64,000 nt of DNA from Ceratopteris richardii (taxonomy: Eukaryota; Streptophyta; Polypodiopsida; Polypodiales; Pteridaceae): contig CM035437.1 of the NCBI GenBank assembly GCA_020310875.1, positions 51,092,027 through 51,156,026 of the forward strand, written 5' to 3'. Shown here piece after piece: positions 30,180 to 43,128 of the stretch. How positions within the stretch are numbered: position 1 is the first letter of the stretch; the number at the start of each line of letters is the position of its first letter. Below the pieces are notes generated by a model. That model ran no database searches and had not been told where the DNA came from. It saw only the letters and a list, made by a program, of their open reading frames with translations. The position numbers were made by a program, and so were the translations under genes.

Positions 30180-30400
30180 CCAGGAAGTTTGAGCATTTGT
30201 TTTGTGAAAGCTGTGGCAGCCCTACGTCTTCATCTTCTCAGAACTCCATTCCAGAACCCGCAGATCGGCCTGATGTTAGCCTCTGAACAGTTATATGTTG
30301 CTTTTCCAGAGCGCCATAGCTTTGTTTCGCCACAGCGATGGAATATTAAGTTACTTTTCCAAGAAAACATGCAGATGAATGAAATAACTCTGCACACTCG
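30180..30400 (+). repeat. Segment duplicated at 31640-31853 (copy 1)
   Basis: It follows the kinase stop and matches 31640-31853 almost throughout (for example CTGATGTTAGCCTCTGAACA and AAGAAAACATGCAGATGAAT). Copy 1 is probably the 3' UTR of the ancestral kinase gene. Confidence 0.85.
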
Positions 30401-31090
30401 CGCTTGATCTATAGATAACTCTGAGATAGGAAGAAGGCGATATCAACACTTAATACACAGGCATTTATATACTTATTAGATGATAAAAAACGTAGACTTG
30501 TCCACGTCCTGTAGGGTAATTGATTGAGCTTTGGTCTTTTGAGGTGGAGGTCTAGGTTCAAGCACTTGGTCAGACGTGTATAGTTCTGATCAATTTAAAT
30601 CTCCAAAATTCTCCTTGATGAATTTATTCTTTATAGAATAGTTTTGTCCCTCAAATAGTCTATATTTTTTTATTTCATTCCAAGGCTATAAACGTTTGGT
30701 ATAAAGTAAAATACCCTCTAGGAGCTTTAATCTTGACAGCTTTAGAGGAAGTGACATGTTTGTGCATGTAATTTTCCATGATTTGATTGCATACCTCGTT
30801 CTTTTTTGGTTTTGCAATGTTCAAATCTTTTAATAATGCCTACTCGCCATGAACCCCAAATTTGTTCAAGACATTATTTATGTTTGCTAATCTTCCACTA
30901 CACAACAAGAAAATATTGCTCGCAATTACCTGTGCTTGTTGTATGTCATGATTGGGCCTATATATTGTTTTGTGCAATGGTGCACAAATGAGAAAATTGA
31001 ACCATGTGTTCTACGCAAGTGGGAATAACTATAAGATTGAAAAGTTAAGCATCAAGAAGATGATCTAAAACACCAATTGGTGGTTGATCT
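30401..31090. other. No gene recognised
   Basis: AT-rich filler between the two copies of the kinase 3' segment; no motif recognised. Confidence 0.4.
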
Positions 31091-31097
31091 CAATGAG

Positions 31098-31420
31098 TCA
31101 AACGAGATATATGCTTCCCATATTACATGGACTAATATCTAGGTAAAGCATGGCTTGATGGTCTAGTAGGATCTTCGATTTTTTGGCCAATAATAAGTAA
31201 AAGTGAACTTTCTTGATTGTAGACACCATACCCAATACTTCTCTCTCAATCATAGTGTAATTCCTTTTCGAGTTATTTGACAAGCACTTAGCATAAGCAA
31301 TCGGGTGGTTTAATTTACCTTCTTATGACGGTTATGCCAATATGCAAGCAATGGTGTAATTGGAAGTTGTTACACTTATGTGTCCCTCGAGTGGCTTTGA
31401 TGTGAACCATTTCTGTACGC
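31098..31420 (-). pseudogene. Ty3/gypsy RNase H fragment
   Basis: The minus strand reads ISVTTSNYTIACILA, then GKLNHPIAYAKCLSNNSKRN, then YTMIEREVLGMVSTIKKVHF and KILLDHQAMLYL. These match the plant gypsy RNase H pattern (DASNYAIGAVL...HPIAYASR...YTTTEREALA...TDHAALKYL), with the catalytic Asp of the first block changed. Two stops interrupt it. Confidence 0.75.
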
Positions 31421-31639
31421 ATGGGAAATTTTTACTCTTGTGCTGCTGGCTATATATTTTTCCCCACATAACCACATATACATGATATAATAATATGTGT
31501 TGGTACATTTTACTTAGGGATTCACATATAGCTCTCACTTCATTTTTATTCATAAACTATTGATCATCTATAAACATAGAGATCTCTCTACCATCACATA
31601 TAGTATAATGGCCTTGCCAGCAATGTTTCTTCCAATTAA

Positions 31640-31853
31640 TCCATGAAGTTTGAGAATTTGTTTTGTGAAAGTTGTAGTAGCCCTATGTCTTAATCTTCAT
31701 AGAACTCCATTCAAGAACCTGCAGATCGTCCTGATGTTAGCCTCTGAACAGTATGTTGCTTTTCAAGAGTGTTGTAGCTTTGTTTCGCCACAATGATGCA
31801 ATATTAAGTTACTTTTCCAAGAAAACATGCAGATGAATAAAATAACTCTGCCT
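31640..31853 (+). repeat. Segment duplicated from 30180-30400 (copy 2)
   Basis: A diverged second copy of the sequence that follows the kinase relic. The kinase itself is not duplicated here. Confidence 0.85.
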
Positions 31854-32227
31854 ACAATATATGAGGGGCATACTGATAGTAGCCATACCAATGGTCATGC
31901 CTTGATGTCGGTATGATTGTTGGAAATGCCTAGAAAGACCACGTAAGTAAGTGACCATCAGTATGACCATTAAGAACTTTATGTCGGTATATGCATCAGA
32001 AAATATCGGCACCAGTATAGGCACCAATACACATGTCAATATAAGCATCGATAAATTCTTGGAAATACCAACGCTTATACCGATGCCTATACTAATGATG
32101 TGGTTTAACATAATTTGATCTGAGATCAAAAAGTCGACATTTGCTATTGTTTTCAATTACGTACTGCTAGCATCAAGTTTTTGCGCACGCACGCACATTA
32201 TGTTTGTCCATATGCATTGTGATTGTC

Positions 32228-32242
32228 TCGTGCACACACACA

Positions 32243-32292
<50 letters not shown>

Positions 32293-32310
32293 TCTCTCTC
32301 TCTCTTTAGA
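32228..32310. repeat. (CA)n and (TC)n microsatellites
   Basis: CACACA, a TC run of more than 30 bases, then more CACACA and a second TC run. A GA-rich tract of opposite sense lies at 32505-32572. Confidence 0.95.
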
Positions 32311-32606
32311 TCTCCGATCTTGGTAAGTGATGCACATAGTCTTTTGCCCTTTCTCTTTCTCTATGTAAATTCTATTTTCTTTTGAAGGAGCTTTTTGTCA
32401 TCCATTCTTTGGAATTTGATGACAGACGACGTTGATTGGGATTTGATGATAGTGATCCAAAGAATTACATTGATGTAAGTGATTGTTTTGTTCTCTATTA
32501 TAAATAGAGATAGAGAGAGAAATGAAATAATGAGAGACAGAGAGAAAGAGAAGAGAGAGAGAGAATGAGAGACTTGTGTGTGTGTGCAGAAGACATATAT
32601 ACATAC

Positions 32607-33000
32607 ACAAATATACATGTCTTAGGGTTAGGGTTTTAGAATTAAGGTTTTACGGTTTTTACACATGCATACACATATATACACATATACACATATAATA
32701 CATATACACACATAATACATATACACATACACATATATATACACATGCATACAAAAATATACATGTTTTAGGTCTAGGTATTTAGGATTAGGGTTTTAGT
32801 GTTTTTACACATATATACACATATACACACATAATACATATACACATACACATATATATACACAAGCATACATACACACATATACATGTTTTAGGTCTAG
32901 GTCTTTAGGATTAAGGTTTTAGGGTTTTTCCACATGCACACACATATACGAACATAATACACATACACCTACACATATACACATACACATACACATAATG
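32607..33000 (+). repeat. Minisatellite, about 3 units of 120-150 bp, with telomere-like motifs
   Basis: Units start at about 32609, 32758 and 32881. Each begins TATACATGTYTTAGG, contains TTAGG/TTTAGG-type motifs (CTTAGGGTTAGGGTTTTAG in unit 1), and continues into CACATATACACATA repeats. Confidence 0.8.
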
Positions 33001-33089
33001 CAAACAAAAAGTAGAAAACTTGTTAGAATATATAATAAAATGTATTATGTATTAATAAATATATAATAAATTAGGAAATATATATAATG

Positions 33090-33313
33090 AAATATATAAA
33101 AAATACAGTTTAAGGTTATATATATATATATATATATATAAGGAAAAAATTAAAATATATAACAATATATAAGAGAAATAGATTTTAGTATAGATAATTA
33201 AATATAAAAAGATCTAAGGTTTTTTAATCAGATTAAATATATATAATTAGATATAAAAAATATAGGATTTTAGTTTTTTAATTAAATTAAATATATATAA
33301 AAAGGGCTTTAGG

Positions 33314-33356
<43 letters not shown>

Positions 33357-33412
33357 TACATACATACATACATACATACATACATACATACATACATACG
33401 TACATACGTACA

Positions 33413-33446
<34 letters not shown>

Positions 33447-33758
33447 CATACATACATACATGCATACATACATACATACACACGTACGTATGTACATATA
33501 TACATACATACATACATATGTACGTATGTACATACATACATACATATATATATTTATTCATTTATTTATTTATAATCAAATATATAAAAAAAATAGGGTT
33601 TTAGTATAGATAAATAAATATGAAAAGAGCTACGGTTTTTTAATTAAGATATATATATATATAATTAAATATATAAAAAATAGGATTTTATGGTTTTTAA
33701 TCAAATTAAATATAATTAAATATAGATAACTAAATATATAAGAAAATAGCTCTTTAGG

Positions 33759-33809
<51 letters not shown>

Positions 33810-34020
33810 TTAGGAAAAAAAGTATAATATATAATCAAATATATACAAAAATAGGATTTTAGTATATATAATTAAATATAAAAAAAGCTAGAGCTTTCAA
33901 TTAAATTATTTATATATAAATACATAAGAAATTTGGGTTTTTGAATTAAGTTAAATATATATATTTAAATATATAAAACATAGGATTTTTCATTTAATAA
34001 AAAGAATTAAGGTTTTAAAA
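33090..34020. repeat. AT-rich minisatellite with (TA)n and (CATA)n tracts
   Basis: Repeated blocks of the type AGGATTTTAG, ATTAAATATA and GGTTTTTTAATTAAAT recur about five times. They are separated by (TA)n at about 33116-33140, 33317-33353 and 33761-33790 and by a (CATA)n run at about 33356-33546. The tyrosine/methionine/cysteine-rich ORFs here are simple-sequence artefacts. Confidence 0.9.
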
Positions 34021-34499
34021 TTAAGATTAGAATATATAACTAAACATGTCCTTAACTAAATGTCCTAACATCTCCACACGATAGAAGATGGCATCTTTGA
34101 ATGTGGAGGAGAGAATGACATGTCCTTGCAGTCAATGCAAGTATCAAATTTTTCGAAAACAATGGATTTGTATTGCACATGTTAGAGAATATGGATCCTT
34201 TGATAAACATTGACTACAATAACAATCTTCTTGATTGTTAAATACACTCGAGGATGTCTATCTATAGGACCCACATGGGCATCCAAAATGATTGTCACTA
34301 CTTAATTGGAGGAAGAGAGCACAACCAAACACCTATCAGATCTCAAAAATACAGTTGGTCCAAAATTACCAAAAGTTACGAGTGGGTAGTGCTAGCTTCT
34401 TCCCTGCAATAGACTACAAATGTCTATGGGGAACACTTGTTGATAAAAAAGACATGATTTCTTCATACCATATAGGGGAAGTGATGCTAGAGTTATCAG

Positions 34500-37400
34500 C
34501 TTCTATCATCAATACTCATTAGAGGTTCACTAATGTCAAGGCAGGATAAGAAATCAATAATCACATGGTAAGAAGTGGGTCGATGCACTACATCATATTC
34601 ATATTCCTACAATAAGAGTACACAATAGGCTAGTCTTCCTACTAAGTTTTGTTGTTTCACCAAATAAGGCAAAGCAAAGTGATCCACACGGAAAGTAAAA
34701 GGTCAACCCAATAAATCTTTTATCAAATAAATCACTTTCAAAAATTTCTTCTTATAATGGAGTAATTTTTCTTTGCATTGGTGAGGTGTCTACTTGCATA
34801 ATAAATAAGGTGAAACCGTAACCCACTTGCTTTCTTCATCAAAACTCAACCAACAACAATATCCAAAACATCAAGAAAAACATGAACGAGATGATTCTCG
34901 TTGGGAGCTTCAAGAACTGATGCCTTAGTGAGAAGAAATTTTAACCATTGAAAGAAGCATTTTTAACCATTGAAAAGCTAAATCACATTCTGTAGTCCAC
35001 AAAATTCTTTCAGTTTAACTGGAGCTAAATGGTTTAGAAGCATTGAAATATGAGTTAGATGACACAAATGTCAGCCATGCCATCGAATGTGATCTTAAAA
35101 CCATAGAACTTCCTTTGGAGATTGTAGTGGAGGTGCTTCCAAGTCTACTTGAACGTTATCTAGATCAGTTGCAATTCCATTTGTAGAAATTACATGCCCT
35201 TGTAACTTTCTACATTTTACCCCAAAAATAGACTTAACTAGATTTAGACACAGTGGGATTGTATGACATTAGGTAAAGCATAGGCACAGATACTGTAAAT
35301 GATCTGCTTTGTCACCCAAACAAAAAATCATCCAAAAATACATGCATGAAGCTAGTAAATGATCTAGTTTGTCACCCAAAACAAAAAATCTTACAAAAAT
35401 TTGATGCATATAGCACTAAAAAGTACTAGGGGCATTCCAAAGTCCAAACCACATGATTGCACATGCAAAAATACCCCAATTAGTAATAAAAGTTGTTTTA
35501 GGCACATATTCCTCCACCATGCAAACTTGATTGTATGTGCTAAAACTATATAAAAGGGAGTACATTTCACATCCAACCACTTCATCCAACAAAATATCTA
35601 AGAATGGTAAAGGAAAAGGATCCTGAATCGTGGCTAAATTAATCTTTGCATATGTGTAACTGCTTATTCTTTTTCAAAACTTTCACAATCGATCAAACCC
35701 ATTGTGGATATTCAATAGGAAGTATAAACCCAGCCTTAAGTTATCTATCTATTTCTTCTTTAATTTGCTTTGCAAAATTGAGTTTCATACGATAGTGTTG
35801 CTGAATCATAGAGTATGCATCGGGTTTTAACTACATTTTATGTTGGAAAACTATGAGGTCTAGGGCTTGCATTTTCGAGTAATCCTAGGCAAAGACATCC
35901 TTAAATTCATTCAGTGGGGCAGTTAACTAGGTCCAAAATTCAGGTGTTAACTCAGCATAGATTTTGACTATCGTATTTCAAGTGCACTAAGGTTGAATTT
36001 CTCGATTTGATCCTCTTGTACATGGGTACTAGAAGATTCCAAAGGATCTTTAGATGCTAGGTTGAGATCCGATGAATTGTTGAGTTGAATTAATTCTGGT
36101 TGAATAGTCGCTGTCACTGGAGCATACTAAGCAAGTACCGCAAGAATATCCATTACTCCTATGGACCAAAAATCCCTATTAGCTTCCAAAAAATGTGCTT
36201 CTTCTTCATCATCATCTAACCCTTCCAACATATGTGGGGTTCTGTCACCATTGGTTTCTAATCCTTGGAGCATATTTGCTTATCATCCAACACAACTCAA
36301 TATTTCTTATGACCCTTCTAGAAAGTAATGGCTTGGTATCCCCAATCTCGCTAAACTTTTGCATGTCTTAACCGAGTTCGACCCAATAGTAGATTATAAT
36401 TTGCCCTTTGTCCTAATAACTCAATGATGAGAAAAGTAATATGGAATGTTGTATCTTTGATGTGGATAGATATATCCTTCAAAGACCAATTGGTTGAATG
36501 CATGATTGGTCCACCATCCTAATATTAAAGAGGGTTGACTATAAATCTCTCTAGCCTAACTATCTGCACACTACAAGCATGGCAACATTAACTCGATCCT
36601 CCATCATTTAAATCATGAGGTATGGACTTATTTTTGTACCAAATCATAATTAGTGGAACAACATAATCCACAATTCGATCTCCTATGGATTCAACTTGAC
36701 TTATGGGTATCGATGGAAGCTCTCTTGAGCTGAAGGGACTATCTTTACAACATTCGAAACTAAGATTTCTTTAAAGGATGGTACTAAATTTAATAACTCT
36801 CCTAGAGAGAATTGAATTGTAGACTTACATAAGGTTTGCCATGAATCCTTAAAGGAACTTTATTCTAAAGAATTATCGGTTAAATCTGGAGTAGGTTGCT
36901 CCCTAGCACTTGTTAAAGTAATGCTTGAGGTGGCACTATGATTCCTAGTGGGTAGTATCACCGGAGAGTGTTCAATTGGGGAGTTATAATGGGTGGTAGT
37001 TGGTTAGACCATCTTGGTCCTTGAGTATAAATATGATGCTGCTCTCGAGCAATCTATTGGTTCATAGAATCCTCTCTACTAATCTATTTTCTAGATATGG
37101 TTATTATGGGTGCTGCGAGTTCTTCAAATTTTAAAGAAACCATACTCAATATTAGAGCTTTCAATTTAGCTTGCTACTTTTGTCTATCATACTACCAAGC
37201 TTCCTCATAATTTTCTCAAACATGGCCAAATTCCATACAAAACAAAGATTATGGCCTATTTCTATCAGAATACATGTTCCCATCTTTTTTATTTTGGTTA
37301 AAAAAATATGCATCCTCTATCGGAACCTTGATATCCACAGTGATTGCTCCTACGTTGAGCATTACTTACACTATTGTGAGTAGGTTTATCATTAATTGTT

Positions 37401-38480
37401 GTTCCTAAATGGATATTGTGTACATAGGTAGAAGGGTACCACTGTCTTGAATGCATAAATTTGGGTTGTACTTGATTAGTGGTAATCATTTTGGTACGAT
37501 TATTATATATACAACTTTCAGTACTATGAATCATAACATTAAATATTTCACAGTACACTTGATTTTAAGTGCAAGTCACTGCTATATGACATGTATTCCT
37601 ACATTTCATGTAAGCCAATTCTCTAATAGCTTTAAGGGATCTGGTTATAAGCATAGATTGTGAAACTACTGTGTCCAAATGATGTTGTAATGAGGGGTTA
37701 GCAATCTTTAGATTCCTCTCTTGTTTATCTGGTGTCTCAATGATTGGGTCCAATGTCCAAGTACCATCTAAGTCAAAGAGATAAATTTTCTTTTGAGAAG
37801 TGGATTAAGCCCATCCAGAGACCAACCTTGTACTACATTTTCGAGTGGGCATTGAGTTTGCCAAATTTGTCTTAAGATACTTTGAAAAAGAGACATATAA
37901 TTTGCCATGATGTGAGCATATTGTTGGACCATGTACTGCAATGTAACACATAAATGACCCATGGTTTTTTCCTTTCGGAATCATAATAGAAATAACGTAC
38001 GTAGGTCATGATATGTAGTAAAATTATTTGTTCCAAATTTAGTTAACCATCTCACTACTTCTCCTCCCAACGTTGGCTCAAATACTTTCCATTTTTGGGT
38101 GTCATCTTGTTCGCCTTCCAATAGATCATACTAAGTTTCAAACAATCTAGATCTTCATCTATTTTACCATTAAACCAATTGAAATGCATAACATTGATAT
38201 GTTCTTTTGGAATTGCCATTAGGTCTGATAACGGGGCTTGCTCTTTTGCTTCCAATTCTACCTTTACTCCCTTGTCAATCTGCAATTCTTACGATGTCTT
38301 CGCCCAGAATCCTCCACAATCCTTCTTGGTTCATGCTCTGATTCTTCTGCAAAACATTGGCTTCCACTATCTTCCACACGTAGTCTAAGCACTTCAAATG
38401 TAGTCTTGAATTCCAATAGTTGAGTAATTAACAGATATGGAATTACATCTTGCTTTATGAGCAATAGAACTCACTCTGGT
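34500..38480 (-). pseudogene. Decayed Ty3/gypsy element: gag, protease, RT, RNase H
   Basis: Reading right to left: gag-like frames (about 38285-37700), a degraded zinc knuckle (FCMEFGH, about 37240) and a protease tail (NLLLGRTRLRHAKV and DWGYQAITF, about 36390-36320). Reverse transcriptase follows (INLATIQDPFPLPFLDILLD and YSFSTYNQV, about 35655-35540, then MWFGLWNAPSTF, about 35450), then RNase H (YYASRHLTNAKKNYS, about 34800, and EYEYDVVHRPTSYHVI, about 34590). The order and motifs fit plant Ty3/gypsy. Stops and frameshifts are frequent and I see no integrase. LTRs are not defined; the region from about 38640 may hold the primer-site end. Confidence 0.75.
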
Positions 38481-39080
38481 ATACAAATGTTTCCTGCTAC
38501 TCTTCTAGTGGTTTCTTTTGCGAAATTCTAGATGACTTCTTCAGTAGTTGTTGCATGTTCACACTCCTCATAAGTATGCAAATACTTAATTCCAGATCGA
38601 GTTGACATGGTCAACCTCCATCAATATGAAACTATGTCAATATGTTATAGAATCTAACACAGTTTAGCGACACCCAATCCCATCGTGGTTGCCAAAGATT
38701 TGGCTACTTAGTGCAATGAAAAAAGGTTTTAGGGAATTGGGAGTACTAGAATACTAGTGCATTTCTATTCCCTACTAAAATTATCGTAAAAGACAACAAT
38801 GTATACAGACAAGATATACATAGCAACATGAAGTGCAAGAAAATAATGTTTGTATTACTTCAAGGAATAACACATATATAGTGCTTATTCTATGGAGCAA
38901 ACTGTGCTTCTGCATTGATAATGTCTCTCTTACTTCCATCTCTTCAATTACTTACATACAACATATGCATGAATCATTTACAATTAAGTTTCTCGACAAT
39001 TCTAATAATTCCTCAAAAATAGTAATTACATTCCAAAATAGGGAATTCTGTTGTATTGCTAGAATTCTATCACATGTCAG
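38481..39080. other. No gene recognised; possible decayed LTR
   Basis: The sequence next to the gag end of the gypsy relic. I cannot find a second copy in the window to prove it is an LTR. Confidence 0.35.
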
Positions 39081-39089
39081 CTGGGTCTC

Positions 39090-41015
39090 ATAGGAAGCCA
39101 TTCACCAAGGAAGGCTACATACATGGAGATCTCTTGGAGCTTGTCAATATAGATGTTTGGAGAACAAGCAAAGAACCTTCATAGATGTTTGGAGAACAAG
39201 CAAAGAACCTTCATAGATGTTTGGAGACTATTTTATATTTCATGAAGCATAAGGATGAACTATTTTCATGCATTAAAAAGTACTCAGCTATTGTGGATAA
39301 TCAAATAGGTAAAACCCTAAAAAGATTAAGGTCATATGGAGGGGGAGAATACTTCTCCCACGAATTTTATTCTTATCTCGAAGAGTGGAATCAAAAGGGA
39401 AATCACTACCAGATACACTCTTGAGCAGAATTCAGCAGCAAAGAGGAGAAATAGGACCATTGTGGATGATGTAGGGTCCATGCTCAATTATAAGAAACTT
39501 CCTAACTACTTGTGATCAGAGGTAGTATCTACTATCAACTATTTGCTAACTAGACTACCATCAAAGGTTCTCAATGGCATGACTCCATACGATGCATGGA
39601 ATGGAAGAGCGCCTAGCTCGGATCATTGCACGATCTTTGGGTGCATTGCATATAAACACATACCTTCACATATAAAAGGAAAATTGGACCCTCAAGTAGA
39701 GAAACGTGTGTTCATAGGCTATGAGCTTAATCAAAAGAGTTATAGATTATATAATCCAATCAATAACCAATTCATGGTAAGTCAAGATGTTATGTTTGAT
39801 TAAAAAAAGTAATTCTTTGAAGATGATTGTAGGAGAATCAAGCTACCTTATGACCTAGAGGAAGACTTTCTAGCACTGTCAAGAGAGGATGACCACACAC
39901 TTGAAGCATCAAGTGACTCTCAAGATGATCAGAAACTCCACGAAGAGAAGTTAAATCTTAGAACTCAAAAGGTAAAGCTAAGGTGCAAGAGTTGAGAAAT
40001 GTAAGAGAATCCTCTCAACAAAACATTACAAGGTCAACTAGAGAAAATAAGAAGCTACAAAGGTATGGCAATGATACATCATCAGTCACAAAACACTCTA
40101 TCTATTTAGCACATGATTCCAACTCTAAAGAGCCCTCATCTTATGACAAAGCAAAGAAGAAGCTAGAATGGAGGAATACCATGGAGGAAGATATTTAATC
40201 CCTACAAGAAAATCATAGTTGGGAGTTGGTATTCAAGACTTCACCTACGAATATCATAGGATCAAGGTGGATATACAAGGTAAAGAAAAACTCTGATTGA
40301 ACTATCAACAGTTATACAGCAAGACTTGTGACCAAAGGGAATGCACAAACACAAGGGATTAACTATAAAGAGACCTTTTCACCTATGGAAAATATGCCAA
40401 CTATCAGAGTGCTTATGGGCATTGCAGCTTCCAAGAATTGGAAGATTTATCAAACGGATGTAAAGAATGCATTTGTAAATGGTTGGATACCTAAAGAGGC
40501 ATATATGGCTCAACCTCCTTGTTTTCAAAATTCATCATTCTCTGAACATGCATGCAGGTTAACGAAGGGCCTATATGGTCTGAAGCAAGCCCCAAGCACT
40601 TGGAATCAAGACTCATCACCTATTCGCATGATAAAGGATTCATGCTTAACAAATCAAATCTTTCACTCCATCAAGAGGAACCAATCTCAAGTCATACACC
40701 TCTATCTATATGGGTAGTTATCAGAGTTTAGTGGGTAGTGAAAACATAAGTAGCTATCAGAGTTTAGTGGGTAGTTCAAACTATGCCACATTGACAAGAG
40801 TTGAAATTTGCTATTGTGTAAGTTTCCTAAGTAAATTTATGCAAACTCCTAGGACATCTAACATGGAGCCAACTAAGATTGTACTCAAATACTTGAAGGG
40901 AACCATCAATGAAGGTTTGTATTACCTATACACATGAGATATAGATATCAAACTCTGATGTAGATTGGGCATGTTCTAAACATGATAGGAGAAGTACATC
41001 AGGATATATCATTCT
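39090..41015 (+). pseudogene. Decayed copia element (family C): integrase, RT, RNase H fragments
   Basis: Plus-strand frames give an integrase piece (KTLKRLRSYGGGEYFSHEF, about 39311), the post-integrase region (GMTPYDAWNGRAPS and FIGYELNQKSYRLYNP, 39577-39760), and the RT start (TIRVLMGIAASKNWKIYQTD, KNAFVNGW and KGLYGLKQAPSTWNQ, 40400-40610). A deletion then removes the YVDD region, and an RNase H-proximal piece follows (CYCVSFLSKFMQTPRTSNME, about 40810, then SDVDWACSKHDRRSTSGY, about 40960). Two short tandem duplications are embedded (32 bp at 39152-39220 and about 35 bp at 40710-40780). No LTR was identified. Confidence 0.82.
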
Positions 41016-41239
41016 TCTGTGGATTTCGATCCCCTTAGGACTTTATCAATATTGATCTTTGTGGAGAATGAGTTCTCCTATGCGCAACGAAAACGTGTAG
41101 TGAACCCTTGTATGTCCAATACTTGGACAAATAGCTACACCTTAGATAGCTTGTTGCTATCAATAAAAAACTCAAATGGATTTGTGCCTTTAGTCAATCA
41201 ATCTAGACAGAGAGAGCTTTTGAACAAGCTATAGATAAC

Positions 41240-41795
41240 TTAATTTGGATAAGTTTTGATTAGGAAACACAACTAATGAAGATGAACTACCTATCCACAC
41301 AAGTATACTAAAGAATTGAACTTCACTCTTGGACTGATAGCTCCATGAATATATATCCTTTGAGGACGATATTTGAGATAGATAAAGTACACACAAATAG
41401 CTTTCCAAAAAGCTAAAAATCAAGTATTTTGGATGAGTTTTGGTTAGGAAATGCAACTGACCAAAATAGACCACCTGTACACACAAGTATACTACAAAAT
41501 TGGACTTCACTCTTGGATGGATATCTCCTAGAATATAAATCCATTGAATGTGATATTTGAGAAAAAAATATTACAAGCCAAGAGCTTTCCAAAAAGCTAA
41601 AAACAAAGCACTTTGCACATGTTTTGGTTGGGAAATGTAATCAACCAAAGTAGACTACCTATTGACATAGGTATGCTAAAAAACTAGACTTCACTCTTTC
41701 ACTGATATCTCATAGAATATATAAGCTTTGAAGAAGATATTTGAGACAGAGAAATTAAACAAGATAAGATTTCCAATGAGTGTTTAAAAGCAAGA
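41240..41795 (+). repeat. Tandem repeat, three diverged units of about 184 bp
   Basis: Units begin at about 41246, 41430 and 41613. Each carries a GTTTTGGTTAGGAAA-type start, CACACAAGTATACTA, GACTTCACTCTT, GATATTTGAGA and CTTTCCAAAAAGCTAAAAA. Pairwise divergence is noticeable, so the array is old. Confidence 0.85.
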
Positions 41796-42059
41796 AATGG
41801 TTACATACACACTAAGATATGAGCTTCATAACAGAGCTATGTAGAAAATGATATGCAACTAGAAGGAATCTATGGGAAGAAAAAATGATAAAATGAATAG
41901 ATCCGACTATTGGGAGCTCTTTCCTTTTCTCTCCTTGTTTAGAACGTGCTCCCACTCTAATTTTATAACCAATGAGCATGTGAAGAAGTTTGTGCCTCCT
42001 TCTTAACTCACCACTTTGCCCACTACATGCCACTTAGTACAAGGCAGATATTGTATCTT

Positions 42060-42788
42060 TTACTCATCATGAATTTTGACTAGACTTTTTGTTCTTTTCT
42101 CTTCTTTTCCTTTACCTTTATATTTGATAAATTTATCCAAGCATAGCTCATGTGAAAATGAGCTTGTACATTTATTTTCAATAGTCCCACTCAAGCTCAT
42201 TTGGGAGTTATTTTCAACCATGTCCCGCAAATTTATCACATCCTTGAAACCTTTTAGTTTAGAAGCATCCAAGAACTTTGTAAACATATCTATAACCTGC
42301 TCTTTGGTTTTGATGAACTTTATCTCCAAATTTTTGCTCAATACCTTCTCGCTTACATAATGGTAGTGGACCTCTATGTGCTTGCTCCTTGCATGAAACA
42401 TAGGATTGCTTGCCAAGTAAATACTTGACATGTTATCACCGTATATAGGGATGGTTCCAACTTGCACTTCAAGATTAGCCAAAAGCTTTTTAATCCCCAT
42501 TGCTTCACATGTGGCAAATGCCAATCCTCTATACTCAGCCTCCATGGATGAAAGTGCAATAGTAGGTTGTTTCTTTGAGCTCCATGTGATATGTTTGCTT
42601 CCTATCATGAGCACATAGCCTAAGGTTGATCCCCTATCTTCCTTTGAACCTACCCAATCAACATCACGAAAGTGTTTGACCTGCAATTCTTCATCAAACT
42701 TGTAAAATAAGGCATGATTAACTGTATGCTTTGTGTATCTCAACACTCTCTTGGCTGAATTTAAATGTTCACTTGTTGGGGCTTGCAT
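42060..42788 (-). pseudogene. Copia B RNase H domain
   Basis: A 242-codon open frame with VKHFRDVDWVGSKEDRGST, SSMEAEYRGLAFATCEAMG, IPIYGDNMSSIYLASNPMFH and RSKHIEVHYHYV, the standard copia RNase H landmarks. It is separated from the RT frame by a damaged stretch at about 42790-43130. Confidence 0.85.
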
Positions 42789-43128
42789 AAACTAAGAAAG
42801 TACACAAACAACATAAGCTAAATCAGGTGTTGTAATGTTTGCATAGATCAATGATCCTACAATGCCTCTGTATGTCGTTACATCTTCCAATAGTTCTCGA
42901 TCATTTGAGCAAATCTTGTATTTGTGTCCATGGGTTGAGTGAGTGGTTTGCATTCACTCATTCCAAATTTGAAAAGAACATCCAATAAGTAATTCCTTTG
43001 CATCAAGTAGATGCCACTCTTTCCATAAACAACTTCAATTGCTAAAAAATATTTCAGCTCTTCAAGATCTGAAATTTTAAATTCCTTACCAAGCTTCCTT
43101 TTGATATTTTAATCCTTGTAGCATCATT

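Noticed and set aside
33247-33561. Overlapping minus-strand ORFs rich in Met, Tyr, Cys and Val
   Set aside because: Translations of (CATA)n and (TA)n microsatellites.
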